From contig JAACJK010000073.1 in assembly GCA_013368325.1 (NCBI GenBank), forward strand, positions 1 to 64,000: a DNA stretch of 64,000 nucleotides, read 5' to 3'. A model generated the notes under the pieces. The model saw only the letters and a list, made by a program, of their open reading frames with translations, made no database searches and was not told the DNA's origin. This DNA is from Ephemerocybe angulata (taxonomy: Eukaryota > Basidiomycota > Agaricomycetes > Agaricales > Psathyrellaceae). Every line of letters begins with the position of its first letter. Position 1 is the stretch's first letter. The position numbers and the translations under genes were made by a program. Shown here piece after piece: positions 36,270 to 48,729 of the stretch.

Positions 36270-38033
36270 TCCGCCCACCATTCCCAAACATGCGCTCACG
36301 ACCGGCTTCTGACGCTGACCGACCGGCCGCGGGGGAAGTTTCGAATTCATCTCGCAGTCACCTTACGCTGCGAATATCAGGACTCAGTGTACTACTGCCG
36401 TCTCATCATTCACTTCGAGTTTACGTTATGGACAATGTAATTCATATTATAATGAGCTTCCAGGGCAGCGATGGGTACAGTGACCTTAAGGAGTTGAACA
36501 GAGTGCTAGAAGCCTTCTCTACGTCGAATGTGCTCGGGGAACCGTCGGAAGTTACACATATGGGGTCAGCTGTGACTGATACAGTGGGCGATACAGATGC
36601 CCGGTGATGTTCGGCAACACCCGAAGTATACGACGAAGATCAGGAGAGAGTAGGTATACACACCCACATAGCACATTCGAACTCGATAGACTGACGATAA
36701 TTTGTACAAGAGCCAGAGCAGGACACGATGACCTCGAGTAATCTCTATTATGCAGTCCGCGTTGAACAACGGATGTAGTGGAACACGGCTCAAGCCCAGG
36801 TTGTATAGCCAATTTCCCTCAATAACCATCTCATTTGCATGCGCAGCATATCCCGTGCTCGTCGTGGACGGGTACAGCAACCCCAGGATGGATCAGATAA
36901 GATCAAGATGAGCATATGTTCCGGATGGGTCACATCCATCCCGTTTCTGAGCGGGGCGAATACGAATGGCTGGGTTTGATGATTGATCCAGCACATCCGA
37001 CAGTCATGGCCCTCATCGACCCCGAAAACTTGACCGAAGAAGCATTTCCAGAGTGACGAGATTCTATTTGTCGTTATATGCGCAGATCCTTGTTCTAGCA
37101 CTGGCGAGGGTAAGACGATATCGGAAGATAGCGAAGTATACTGTTCAATTTGCAATCGTGAGCACAGTGGTTTCCTCCCGGTCTTCACATAGATCCCGAA
37201 ATGACCTAGAAGAAGGTCAAAAAAGGTACCGCATCTCTAGCGCCTATTCCAGCTTAAGCTTCTTCTGAGATTACTCCGAACACGGCCACGACCACCGAGA
37301 CGTGCCGAGCTAGGCGCGGCTTTACGACCCCAGTCAGGTAATCGTTCCGACTCTGTCTAACCTCACCTCTGGTTGGTAGGCACGTACGCAGATAGCTCAG
37401 TACGGCGGTGCATGAGACAAAATATGCCCTGACTAGAGAGGGTCTGTCGTCATTGCATTCGTCATATGCCGGAACGTATGGAGGATCTTCTCGCTTGAGC
37501 TCGACACGCGATGTCCTCATGGCCGAGATAGTTAGACGCCGGATTAGACGCCGACCGCGCTTTCCCTTTTGCGATGCGAATCACCATGTGTTTCGGCCAC
37601 ATTGCTTTAATCCAAGGTCGACAGGGATTAATATGGTTAGATGGTCCCCAAATATCGGCTATCTACCCTACTCGGAAGCGGAAGCAGGGCAAATTTGCCT
37701 TTCTCTGAGCCTTTGCCGTAGACGTCGCGTTTCTCTCTTTGAAGTCCGCCAATGCATGCCCTCACTTTCCCTTTCTTAGCCTCCACTTCCGTAATTGCTT
37801 TCTCATCTTTAATACAGGCCTTTTAGACAATAGTGACGCGCGTCTGTCTTGAGGCTAAGTGAGATGGAAAGAAGAGCACGATAACGCACGGGCGCCCGAT
37901 GCTCGCAGCTCGGCCACTGGCACCACCCAATTACCGATGATACTTAAGCTCTCTTCGGAAGAGCAGAACCTCTTCAGCTCGCATCCTCCCCTCCACATTT
38001 CCTCGGAAACCATCCATATCAATACGATCGATC
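36270..38033. other. Intergenic, no gene recognised
   Basis: Frames of up to 132 codons on both strands lack domains. A 105-codon plus frame at 36290-36607 directly after the membrane protein gene has Ser/Thr-rich sequence, but no link to it by splicing that I can support. Confidence 0.4.
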
Positions 38034-38753
38034 ATGTCCACCACACGCTACTTTCAGCCACTATTTCTCGAGGACCGCTCTGGATCTCTTACAGGTTCCG
38101 ACTTCGTCGACGTTCATGACCGGATGAAGCTTTCGTACCGGTGCACGAGGCGAGATACGCTTGGATCGCGGTTCATCATCCTTGAGCTCTCGAGTCCGAG
38201 AGACGACGCATTCACGCGTGCAGTCGTGATGTTGGACTTTGGCGGGAAGGGGGAGCTTGGCACGGTCTCGTTCGGTGCTGGATGCGTGAAGATGGAGAAG
38301 TACCTCGTCAACGTGGGCGGTGGAAGGTACGCCTCGTTTTTCCCACAGAAGCGGAACAGCGCTAACCTTTACTGATTAGCGCCCGTAGACGAACGTTCCT
38401 AGGTCAAAACGGCAAAACCTACACGTGGTCTTACCGAACACACGAAGACCACGAGTGGACTGTGAGTCATTCTATCTCTTGTGACCTACTGCAGCGCTGA
38501 TCACCCTTTCCGGAATTAGTGTGTCGATGCCTCGAGGAATGTGGTCTCCTTCTACAACCTCAAGGTACCGGGAGAGCCCCCGTACGCCAACTCGTCGGGG
38601 TGTATGTTGACCGTCGAGGAAGCCTATGCCGATATGGCATGTGGTAAGTCTATATCGCTTCTCCCGATACTACGGTGCAGATCTGACCTTGCTGCAGAGT
38701 TCTTGGCAACGTGCATGATCATGCGGCACATCGTAGCTCACAACATAGAATGA
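38034..38753 (+). CDS. DUF6593 domain protein
   Basis: Four exons (38034-38326, 38380-38461, 38520-38643, 38698-38753) give 184 residues. The order and motifs fit the fungal DUF6593 family: an N-terminal beta-rich part with RMKLSYRCTRRDTLGSRF, then RRTFLGQNGKTYTWSYR (family F.G.DGR.Y.W), EWTCVDASRNVVSFY, SSGCMLTVEEAYADMA, and the hallmark ending EFLATCMIMRHIVAHN. Function of the family is unknown; members are usually small soluble proteins present in many copies in mushroom genomes. Introns are 53-58 bp and all phases agree. Confidence 0.88.
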
Positions 38754-38958
38754 CATAGCATATTACTTAGCGGACGGCGACTTTTGTTTCTTCACACTCG
38801 TTGCTCCGTTTCGGACGTACGCCACGGTCCTTGTAGTACTACAAATTGTGATTCTATATCTCTCATATCCGACGTACAATGTACTGTCCATAACGATGTC
38901 CAAAGTCCAATACTAGTACAAGTCCACAAACGAATTCGGGCGGGATATCGATCTTTTA
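38754..38958. other. Intergenic, convergent 3' ends
   Basis: Short 3' to 3' space between the DUF6593 gene and the minus-strand AA7 gene. No feature seen. Confidence 0.5.
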
Positions 38959-40440
38959 TCAAGGCTTGATACCTGTAGGTGAGTTGAAGACGCCTGTAGG
39001 ATCGAACTGAGCCTTCAGGGTCTTCAACTTCGGAAGATTGGTTTTGTAGTAAAGGAATTCAGCTAAGCGAATGGTCAGGACGGAGTTAGAATGGGATACA
39101 AAGGCGACGTACAGTTCGCGAGTCGGTCGTCGATGTAGGGCTCGTACGCTCTGTAACGTTCAGGTTAGTAATATGTCCAAGTCAGACGACCGACAGGTAA
39201 CGCACCCGTAGTCCCAATTAGCGGGGCTGTTCTTCACGATGCTATCGGCGACCCCTAAATGACGGAGATGAGTAAGAGGCGGAACATTTGACCTTGGAAG
39301 CCGTTGACGTACCATCGATAAACGTGAAGCCAACAGCGGGGAAAGGTGGATTGCTATCCCAAGAATACGCATAAAGCTGCATTGCGAACAGCGAGTTTCG
39401 ATGTCCAAACGCCGTGTCCTCCGTCGCTACAACGTTGATCGCCGAGTTCGAGCCACCAAAGAGCTCGATCTGCAAGAACCAACCCTGCATTGTGGGTCAG
39501 TACACGATTACCAGCGATTCAAAATGTAGAGAATTTAACTCACCACATTCGCATCGTACCCGTTATTCGAGATGTACGTCGCGAACGCCTTCAACGCGGT
39601 CTGGCTCATAGGGGAACTCTGCGGGGTCACAAGACTCTTGGCATAGAACGTATCGTGCTGACCAAGAGGGTTACTCGTATCGAGACTTCCCTCAGCGAGG
39701 TTCTTCGCACTATCGAGATAGCTCCCCGGAGTCACTGTCTTCCAACTCGGGTTGCCCAACGGACCCAGGAAAGGCTGGAGCGTCACGTTAAGCTGATTCG
39801 CAGCCCCGTACCAGCCACCCGTCACGCCGAAGTTGACAGTCCCGCGCGACGAGCCCTTGCTGAGAACGATCTCGAGGCCGAGCTGTGCTGGGATGTTGGA
39901 CACGGCGTAGGTCTGGAAATTGGCGAGTGCGGTCGTTGCGGCGTTGATGTTGAGGTTGTAGTTGTAGTTGAAGATCGTGGCGGAGGAGGGCGCTGCGTAG
40001 GTCTTGACCTGTGTCGAGACGACGATACCGAAGGAACCAGCTGCGCCCCGGATGGCCTACCGAGCAACGTTAGCCGGAATATGGAGAGAGGAGAATGATG
40101 GGGTACATACGAAGAACAGGTCGGGATTCTGCGTCTTTGAGGCCTTCGCGATCGTGCCGTTCGCGAGAACCACGTCTGCAGAGATGACACTATCGAGAGC
40201 GAGTCCCCACATTCGCGAAGTGAACCCATATCCACCATACGCTATTCGGATGGTTAGGTATCCCCCTTCGACGAGCGTGCGAGCTATACGCACTGGCGTG
40301 TCCACCCCATCCAACATACGCACATGTCCCGTGCGGAAGTGCCCTGCCTTGGTTACCCAGCGTCGTGATGATGTTCCCCAATCGGTTGCCGACACCAATC
40401 ACCGCCGTCTGGGTAGAGGAATCGTAGGTGATGGTCTTGA
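38959..40440 (-). pseudogene. AA7 FAD oxidase, left copy, 3' part (split by transposon)
   Basis: Carries the rest of the gene whose start lies at 48792-49229. It resumes right after MQNF of the N-terminal part with TITYDSSTQTAVIGVGNR, then the flavin-linking Cys region LPHGTCAYVGWGGHA, GGYGFTSRMWGLALDSV, the substrate domain (AIRGAAGSFGIVTSTQV, VNFGVTGGWYGAANQ, SSPMSQTALKAFATY) and the C-terminal QFDPTGVFNSPTGIKP*. The stop is at 38959-38961, 12 residues short of the right copy's end. Apart from the insertion I see no stop or frameshift. The 3-bp TGA at 40438-40440 is repeated at 48792-48794. Confidence 0.9.
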
Positions 40441-40503
40441 CACGGCGGGCACAGCGATGTCAAATGTGATGACACATTGCTGTGTCAAATCACGTGTCAA
40501 ATG
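40441..40503. repeat. CACTA left terminal inverted repeat
   Basis: Pairs with 48730-48791. TGTCAAAT occurs three times in the same direction within the first 62 bp, a plausible transposase-binding repeat. Confidence 0.9.
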
Positions 40504-41222
40504 CTGTGCCCACCGGCCCGGCAACCTGGCCCCGGGCGTTGGAAGGGCAAGCGCTCATCGCAGCCTGTCGTGCTCTCCCATCTCATCCAGCTACTCCTCT
40601 CGAACATCCCTGACTTGCTCGCGGCGACGACCTCTACAGCAAGAAAGATTCCGTGCATCAAGAATTCTCTACAGTGACAAGGCCCACGAGATGTTGGAGA
40701 TTTGGAAATCCGAAGGCTGGCGGTGTCGTTGGGCAGTGCGGGTCGCGGCGATGGGCGTTGGTGGGCGATGAACGTCTGTAGGTCGCGATGCGTAGGTAGA
40801 TAGGCCTCACGCACCACTCGCATAGCATGGCCACAGACAGTTGAGGCTCTTCTGGGGCCCGTTACGATTGGTTGAGGGTTCTTTCCCCAGGAACCGGCGG
40901 GAGAGGGAAGAGTCTAAGACATGTGTGTATCTTATAGCTTGGAGATCTCTCTTCAGCTACTGACAATGGCATAGAAGTTTTGTATGACCTGTATATCAGT
41001 ACCAATGTTCTATACCTCCCCGTAAACGCCATAACCATGCATGAGCTTCTGGGTCCTACTACATGTTTCCGATTCGTCGGCTGTGCCGTTGAGGGATTCA
41101 GGGGTATATTACCCCAGCAGGCAAGTCGGGAGCAACCAATCAGCAAGGCGCAGCGCCCTTTCCAAGTGATCTCGACGCTTATCTGGGTTTCGTCCTGCGA
41201 TCTTTCGCTCCAGCCCGCTTGT
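40504..41222. other. Transposon left subterminal region
   Basis: No gene seen. Contains GC-rich CCGGCCCGGCAACCTGGCCC after the TIR, and the presumed promoter and leader of the accessory gene. Confidence 0.5.
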
Positions 41223-43385
41223 ATGGACCCAGCTATCCAGGCCTTTTTCCAGGAACAAATTCAGGCAGCTGAACTACGCCTACGCCAGGAGTATGAAGCA
41301 CGATCCGCTCAAAAGGAGGCGGCGTTCCAACAGCACGCCGCTGAAGCAGCCGAGTCATGGAATGCCCAAAAAAGCTTCCTAGAAGAGAAGGTCGCTGCAT
41401 TGGAACATGCTCTTGCAGAGACGAGGATCCGGTCTGGAAGGTGCGTACCATTAAAATTGTCCATGGGCATCTGTTGTAACAGGGATGGCAGGGGCAAGTC
41501 CGATCCGAATGCGGGCAGTGTGCAGCAGCCTATCTTGGTTGCTGAACCCGAGCAAGAAGAAATGAAGGCCCCTGCAACACCCAAGCGGCGCTCTCAGACG
41601 AAGGTAGCTCAAACTCCTCCCGCCACACCCCTCGGTACTCGAAGAAAATCAACGCGAGGTTCTGCCTCAATGCCGACAACGCCTGCTTCGCCAAGAACAA
41701 CCCGCAGTTCCACTCGAGCAAGCACTGCACAGGGAGATGCATCGACATCGGCCTCTCCAAGTCCGGTTCCTACACTGAACACCCCCAGTCGCACCCGTAA
41801 ACCTACCAGTGCAGCGTCCAAAGCTAGAAGCACACCTACACCACCAGCTGAATCACAGCCGCCAACGCGACCGGCGAAACCCAAGCAATTGCTCCGAAAA
41901 GAGATACCCGTTGATGCACTCCTACTCAAGGTATGCACGGCTGCTCCTCAACTCGCTAAACCTTGATTGACCTATTTGACGAACTGCAGGATCATGCTTT
42001 CACTCATTTCCGACTCATTTCCGGATGTCTCGCGGCGGATGATGTGCCTGAAGACGTCGATCCTGCTACGCTTGCTGCATTCTATGCTCGCTTTTCAAAC
42101 GAGGATGCAGTTCTTGGTGCCCGTTCTGGACCTCCCCTTATCTCGAAAACATCGGTCAAAGTGTACCCGTACCAGCCTGCAGAGGCTAGCCAATCGCGAA
42201 ACCTGTCCAGGCTGGCGATGATCGAGAGCACCGTCGTCGACTTCATCGCAACTAAAATGGCTCGAATGGGCATTTCGCGGTGGACTCCCAATTACAATGA
42301 GGCACCTGGCTCCCTGTACAACACTGCCATTAGCATCCTCTTTATCGACACCTTCCGTCAGGCGATTGTCTCGGGCGCATACGACTTCAACGGAAACCAA
42401 GCCTGGAAGAAGTATACGACCGACATGGATCTCCTGCTGCAGATCTACGATCATGTAACGCACTTTCATTTCTTCCAAATTTGGAAAGAGGAAAAGCGCA
42501 ACAAAGGCTCGGCTCGCTTTGCAAAGGAGAGACAGGCAATGTACGCAGTCAAACGAAAGGTACGTTATCGTACTGTTTGTTGTTCAGATTATCTAACAAT
42601 CAGTTTAGAAAGCCAAAGCCCGACGGAATTATTTGAAGACAAACAAGCATCATCGTCTAGCAAAGTTATTGATTGATGTCAAGGCTACTTCGGACGAGGA
42701 ACAGGATCCTGCCGGCGCCTTCCTGGGACAGCGACCTATCTACCACCCCCGCTTTCGTCCCGAGCGCTCAGCTGGAGCTGAAGAATGCATTCGTTTGATT
42801 GACCGCGCAATCGACTCTGCTAAGGGGCTCAAGAAGAACGGCATACGACGGGATCCGATTCTGATTGCCCCTCCACGATCCCAGCAGAAGATTACCATGT
42901 TTCCAGCACTGCCGCCCAACATGCCGATCGACTATTACGACCCCGATTTCTTCAATCAGCTTCCTCTTGAACTGCGAAAGAAGGCAAACATCGGTGTATT
43001 GGTGCTTCCCGGAAAAGTGGAGAAGAGCTTGAACCGAAAGGATGCAGATGGCAAGCTTACCGGTAAGCAGTTGATGGAGAAGTATGGTGACGATGTGCTG
43101 TCGTGTTACGATCTCGATGGATTTTCATCTGGAGATGAGGGGGATTTGTCGGGAGATGGTGACAACGAGTCTGACGGTGATGAGTTTGATGATGGGGAAG
43201 AGTGCGGCTCAGACGAGAGTGAGGAATTGGAGGACGAAGGTGAAGGTGAAGGTGAAGGAATTGGTGATGAGGATGCTACCATGTCTGTTCTGGATGAAGA
43301 AGAGGAACGCGAGCACGAGATGTTCTCCCGGCGATCCACTTTAGCAGCTCAGCTTTCAGTTGGGAATGCAATGGACTTTGAGTAG
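41223..43385 (+). CDS. CACTA accessory protein (second transposon gene)
   Basis: Four exons (41223-41440, 41483-41930, 41990-42559, 42609-43385) give 670 residues with consistent phases. The N-terminus (MDPAIQAFFQEQIQAAELR, about 1-75) is a likely coiled coil. A Thr/Pro/Ser/Arg-rich linker follows (about 80-215). The central part is a globular region (about 223-480) with FTHFRLISGCLAADDVPED, SKTSVKVYPYQPAEASQS and WTPNYNEAPGSLYNTA. The C-terminus is very acidic (SGDEGDLSGDGDNESDGDEF). I do not recognise a domain. Its position inside the TIRs and convergent to the transposase (47 bp between stop codons) suggests an accessory factor analogous to TnpA of plant CACTA elements; this is inference. 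Confidence 0.8.
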
Positions 43386-43432
43386 ATAGTTGGTAGATAG
43401 CTTAGAACAATTTCAAATAAAGTATTTCAATA

Positions 43433-46400
43433 TCATATATCTCTATACAAACTGTTTACAAGAACAAGTACAGGCTTTTTTATGCCAAAAGTCCCTTTCG
43501 GCCTTTCGTAAAACGGTACATGCCCTAGGATATCGTTGACTTCAATAACAATAAACTTGTTTTCAACAGGTTTCCGCGAGTAAACTACTCCGACCTTTAA
43601 TCCAGGCAGAGCTGTATATGGGTTGAGTTCGTCATCCTGTTTCGACAGTCGACTGTGTGGTGAGACAAGAGCATATGTCTGACGAGGCTCTCCTGGAATC
43701 ACTGCGCAAGACCACATGCTCTGAATGAATCCGACATCAACGTAACCATCCCTGCCCGACCTGTAGCTGATAGAGCTATTTCCTGGGTGCATGCTGTGAA
43801 CGGCGTATGTGCGTGTCTGGTGACAGATGTACCGATGTGGTGTTGCCCAGGGAGAAAGTATTTTGCATTCAAATTCTCCGTTAGAATTCTCAGGATGGGG
43901 GAGATTGTTACGGTGTCGAAAGGAATTTGTGTCTCGATTCAGATATGCCAACCAAGCTTCATATTGCGTGTCTGTAAGTCGCTGGGGCTTGGGTTGGCTG
44001 CTGTTATCTGCGGTGCCGCGATTGCGAAGAGCAGATGCAACCTCGGCAGGAATTGACGGGAACGCGAAGGCCGTGTTGACGATGTCGTGTTCCTCAGACG
44101 CCGCCTGGCAAACGTGCTGGGCCCAAGGCCCACGTTCGAGCAGAGTCGTGATGCGGCTCCGCCTGCATATTTGCCGTAGCATGGTCAAGTCCATCTCCCC
44201 TAATCGAGGTTTAGGGCTTTCGATACACAGTACAAATAAAGCTGAAATACTCACAGAGATGCCCGTTTGTCTTAATCCGTTGCAGTGTTCCGTTGTGCTG
44301 TTCATACGGAAACTCACTGAGGCGAATGAGTGGCCCCCAGAACTTCATTAAGATTGGATTGTGCATGGCATAGTGATGGTTCGGCCGAGATGGTGCATGG
44401 GGGAAGAGGGTACGTGCGGATATGCGGTATTTGATGTAATGGTGGAGGTAGAGATCGGCGGCATCGGCGGACGTAGTGTAGGCACATACAATATTGGTGC
44501 ATGTTGTGAGGTTGTAGAAATTCGCCAAAAGGTCCGTCGAGATGGCACTGTTTGACGATGTCCAAATCTCGGGAAGGATGAGCGGCAAGAAAACGATGAA
44601 GAGTTTTAGCCACTGGTCTGCTTTCAGCTTTCCATGCGTCTTTTCGCCAAGATTTGGTGGGGGACGTTCAACCCAACTGGGAACGGTGGCCTTCTCGATA
44701 CATTCCCGTATCATAGATAGCTGGGAAGGGGTAAAAGTACACGTTGGGGGATCCGCCATGTCCAAGTCAGGATTGTCATCAACATCATCGGCGTAGTTGC
44801 TGCCACTCCCCTCGTCTAGATTTTCAGGGTCATAGTCGTAGTCGTCACGGTCGTCCAAATCGTCGCCAACCGAGATGTCGAAAAGCCAACTTGAATCCAC
44901 CAATGGTGTGTCTGAGGGAGGGTTGTCAGAAGCACCTGCGCTAGGCTGTAGCCGGGCAGCCTGGCTCTCCTCATGAAGCCCAAGAATCTCATCGTCGATA
45001 TCCATCATGTCCGATCCCGCGTCCGAGCCGTCCACCGACATCATCTCAACATCCTCCAAGTCTTGTTCTGGATCCCCGAGCTGAGGTGCTCCACCGAATG
45101 TCCCTTTCTTCTCTTTATCCTTCCCAATCCCCCATCTGTGCCGCACGTGGTGCTGTAGCACACCCTCGATCCAGTTATGCATCAAACCAAGGATGGTGTG
45201 CTTAACGGGATCACGGTAGCTGAGCACGTTCAGAGACGACCATCGAACACCGTGGGCCTTGAAGATTTCGTTTCGCTCCTTCTTGGTTGCCGCCGTTCGC
45301 CACCGTTCAGCTGCTGCGCGTACATCTGTTCCATTCCGGGGTATGAACATGCGGATATCCGTCTCCTCAATGTCCTTTTTGTGGAGGAAACAAAAGGAGC
45401 AGAAATGCGCCAGCGACCCGACACCCGCGAACCCCAACGCCTTCCGCATGGCGAGTAGATCACCGATTGCTGGTAGAACCCCCACTCTCCTCCAGACTCC
45501 CTCCGGATGGCGACAGGTCCGCAGCTTGCGACCAGTCCACATGCGTTCTAGCTGGGAAATGACGGGGTCCGACACGGCTGTGATTGTTTCCATGTCTGGT
45601 TCTTTGGGAAGAGGGGTGATAGCAGCGAAGTAGGTATATTCCGGACGGTACTGAAGTTCCGCAGGGAGGTTGAGGCAGAAGAACATGATGGCGCCGGCGG
45701 ACACAGTTTTCCCCGCAATTTTGTTGGTGAGCGGGTTGAACCAGTCGATGAAATAGCTGAAGGTAAGGTTGCCGCGAGTAGTTGTAAATGACCCTAGGCT
45801 GCGCCATGCTGGGCTATCCCAGATTGAGGCCATGTTCGTTGGGTTGGGCTTGTGCGCATATGATTCATCGATTTTGTCCTCGATTCCTGGAATAGAAAGG
45901 AAATACTCGAGCCACGATTCGAAGTCTTGAACGTTGTAGAGACGACAGGGTACGACTTTTGGGCCAGCCCTCGTAGAACGGGTAATATACAGAGGCTCGT
46001 TGCAGACTCGACTCCGCGGGGTGGCTCGGAAGTTGCAGAGCTCCGGGATGTGATCAAGGCGGTATTGCTTAAAGCATTTGGGGCAGCATATTGTCCTTGA
46101 GAGCTTCGGTTCAACGGCCATTGTCTTCATAGCAGTCCGAACGTCTTGAGGAAGAGTCGGCGCATCGCACACATCCTTGGAATTGCCAGGCCATTGAAGC
46201 TTCAAACGTGCCGAAAGTTCTCCAAACTTGATTGCCATGGAAACGATAGCTTGTACAGCAGATAAGGTACGGTTGACTGAAGCTCTGCTAAGCCCTCCGA
46301 CAAGGTATAGCCAGCTTCCTAAGGCAGAAACCGAGGCTTTGAGGCCATGGCCGAGGTCCTCAAGCGCTTAATACTATGTCAGGAACATGAAGCAAATCCC

Positions 46401-46831
46401 GAATGACAGCGGCACACACCTTCATTTTCCTCTAAAAGCCTGATGCTATCCTCCCTCTCCAACCCTTCTAGAATCTTGCCTTTCTTTCCCCCCAGCTTCT
46501 CGGTCGACTCCCCTATCCCAAGATGTGTTGCGGCGAGCGAGGTCGAGACTTTCTCGGCCTTCCGGAAAGCCCCAACTGGAGACACAGCGCGACCGGTCCC
46601 ATTCAACAGTGCAGGTGATCGACGAGAGCCGACCTCGTCCAAGCCGCCGTCTGCTACGTAGCCTGCGTTCCTATCCTTCGTCCTGTGGTTCGAGCGAGTG
46701 CGAGTCTTGATCAGTTGGCCTGGTAGTATCTGCTTTGTCGCTTTGTCCGTGTAAGTAAGTGCTCCACACTTGTAGTGGCACCGGCAGAGAACCAGATCTT
46801 CGGTGGAGCTCGTTTTGGGATGTCGAGACAT
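43433..46831 (-). CDS. CACTA transposase, Tnp2 family
   Basis: Three exons (46831-46420, 46366-44255, 44199-43433) give 1,096 residues; an upstream in-frame ATG at 46888 would add 19. The N-terminus has a Cys-rich start (LVLCRCHYKCGALTYTDK) seen in fungal Tnp2 proteins, and CCPKCFKQY is a second zinc-type motif. Core motifs: LPAIGDLLAMRKALGFAG, HFCSFCFLHKKDIEETD, GVRWSSLNVLSYRDPVKH, LGLMHNWIEGVLQHH. An acidic insert (about 480-580) precedes PSWVERPPPNLGEKTHGKLK. The third exon supplies the tail WATPHRYICHQTRTYAVH. The frame is intact, so the enzyme may be functional. Acts in the nucleus on the element's TIRs. Confidence 0.9.
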
Positions 46832-47281
46832 GGCCAGTCCCCGCGGTGATGTTGGTGGGCGTGAGGGTAGGTTGTGGTGAAGGTTCAAGCCGACATTGAT
46901 GATTCTGAAGCCGCGGCGCGAATTTGCGACCTACCATCAATCTTCATACACCCTTGATACACCCCAATACCCTCGAAAGCCATTTCATCTTATCACACCG
47001 GCACTATACAGCTATAGAGAATGTAGATATATTTTCATTCCCAGGAGTAATACAGTAATGACTACAATAACATAAAACTTTGTCCCACTGGGGTCATATG
47101 GGTGTGCTGTTGAGCGTAAGCGCTGCGTTGACAGTGACCGCCGTACTTGAAAAGGAGTTAAAGGGCTCGGCGTCGTTGGACACCAGCGATGGTGGCAGAA
47201 GCAGACGTGGGTAGTGGAGAGGGACACGCGCGTTGTTCGACGTGAACGAGTGACAGGTGGCGGTGGGTGGTGGAGCAGGAG
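46832..47281. other. Transposon right subterminal region, first part
   Basis: No gene. 47160-47275 (AAGGGCTCGGCGTCGTTGGA and on) resembles 47805-47900 on the other side of the MITE, an internal subterminal repeat. Confidence 0.5.
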
Positions 47282-47784
47282 TAGTGCCTTACAGGCTCGG
47301 GCTCAAAGCCGCGAGCCGGGCCTAGCCGGGCCCTTACAGGCCGAGCCGAGCCGGGCCTTACTCGATTTGGCAGTAGGGCCGGGCTGGGCTCAAGGCCGGG
47401 CCCAGACCAAAAAGCCGGGGCTTAGGCCTTGAGTACGTATAATATATTACAAGACCTTATGGTGCAGTGGTTGATTGCCCGAAAATTCTCTCAAGAGGCC
47501 TCCGGTTCAAATCCCGGGCATAGCAATAGTAATTTTGAGTGAAAATATTAGTCCTGAATACATAAACTAATGGTACTAGTAATTCAATACAAAAATTTAG
47601 TGACCTAGAACGAATTTCATTAGAAAAAAATCGTATAGAAAAGCCGCGGCCTAAGCCGTGAGCCGAGCCGGGCCTGACCACTTTGGGGGCTCAAGGCTGG
47701 GCCCACGATTTCAGTGGGCCTTGGCCGCCCAAAGCCGGGCCTTAGCCGCGGCTTTTGGGCCGGGCCTGGGCCTGTAAGGCACTA
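47282..47784. mobile_element. hAT-type MITE, 503 bp, nested in the CACTA element
   Basis: Begins TAGTGCCTTACAGGC and ends with its exact inverse GCCTGTAAGGCACTA. It is flanked by the 8-bp target duplication AGCAGGAG (47274-47281, 47785-47792), as for hAT elements. Both subterminal regions are packed with GGCCCGGC-type repeats. No reading frame of note, so it is non-autonomous. Confidence 0.88.
47454..47525 (+). ncRNA. tRNA-like (SINE-type) Pol III sequence inside the MITE
   Basis: A-box-like TGGTGCAGTGG (47460-47470) and B-box GGTTCAAATCC (47504-47514) lie 33 bp apart (end to start), the usual tRNA spacing. The T-stem has a central C-C mismatch, and the acceptor 5' strand does not pair with GGGCATAGC, so this is not a functional tRNA. 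It may be a SINE head captured by, or inserted into, the MITE. Confidence 0.5.
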
Positions 47785-47792
47785 AGCAGGAG

Positions 47793-48729
47793 CGCACTGA
47801 CGAGGGCGAAGGGCTCGGCGCCGTTGTACCCCAGCGGCGGCGGTAGAAGCAGATGGGGGGTAGCGAAGAAGGGGTGCTCGCGTCGTTGGACGCGAGCGAC
47901 GGCACGACGGCGGTGTGGCGATGGTGGCAGAGCAAAGCGAGGAGGGGTATGTGGTGTCGTGTAGACGATGTGCCATGTGGCCTATGGGGTGGCAATGGGA
48001 TCTCGCGTTAGGCAGCGGTAACGGCGTCAAAGAGAGGACACTGTTGAGCAGCGTCAGTCATGACCGGGGACAGTCGACGGGGAGGGGCTTACCGGGAAGG
48101 GAGCACGTGCGGAGCGGTCGCAGAGAGAGTTTGTCACCGCGACAAACTCTCCCTGCGACTGAAAGCTGGTGGCCTTGTCACGCGTTTGCAAGGCTGGTGG
48201 GCGTCTTGGTGCCGGTAGTGTATGGGCAGGATGCCTTCAAACGACGTCGGACGAGCTAATTCGGGGACAAAGGTCTCGATGACCGTCATGCTGTTGGGGA
48301 TAGCTGTAGGGGCAGGCCGTGAGCTCGATATGCTGGGCACCTAAATGTCGGGTCAAAACATACCATTGCAGCGCTGTTGAGTACGGTGGAAAGACTGGCT
48401 GGGCTTCCTTGACTCAAATCGAACACGCTCGTCGCTGGACGGGGCCTTGCGAGGCGCGTCCTGCAGGGGCCAGACGGCACCGGGGCGAGAGCTGACGCGA
48501 CGACCGGGAGACCTGCGCGCAGGCGCTGCTCTTCCGACGGCCCCTGGTGTGAGGCCCAGACGGTCAAGAAGCGCGAATAGGACGCGACGGGGTCACAAGG
48601 GAGGATGAGAATAGTGTGGAGAGAGGAGCCCGGCCTTGCAAAACGGGGGAGTCTCCGCCATGGTGGCGGGAGGAGAGGACTGTGCCAGCTCGACGGCCAT
48701 GGCCCGTTCCCGGACCGACGGGGTCCGAC
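47793..48729. other. Transposon right subterminal region, second part
   Basis: GC-rich, no gene supported. Contains a perfect 11-bp hairpin at 48125-48151 (GAGAGTTTGTC, 5-nt loop, GACAAACTCTC). Confidence 0.5.

Noticed and set aside
43106..43344. Antisense and alternate frames in the acidic tail of the accessory transposon gene
   Set aside because: Produced by GAN/GAT-rich codons; no independent evidence.
47454..47525. Functional tRNA gene
   Set aside because: The A and B boxes are good, but the acceptor stem does not close and the T-stem has a mismatch, so I list it only as tRNA-like.
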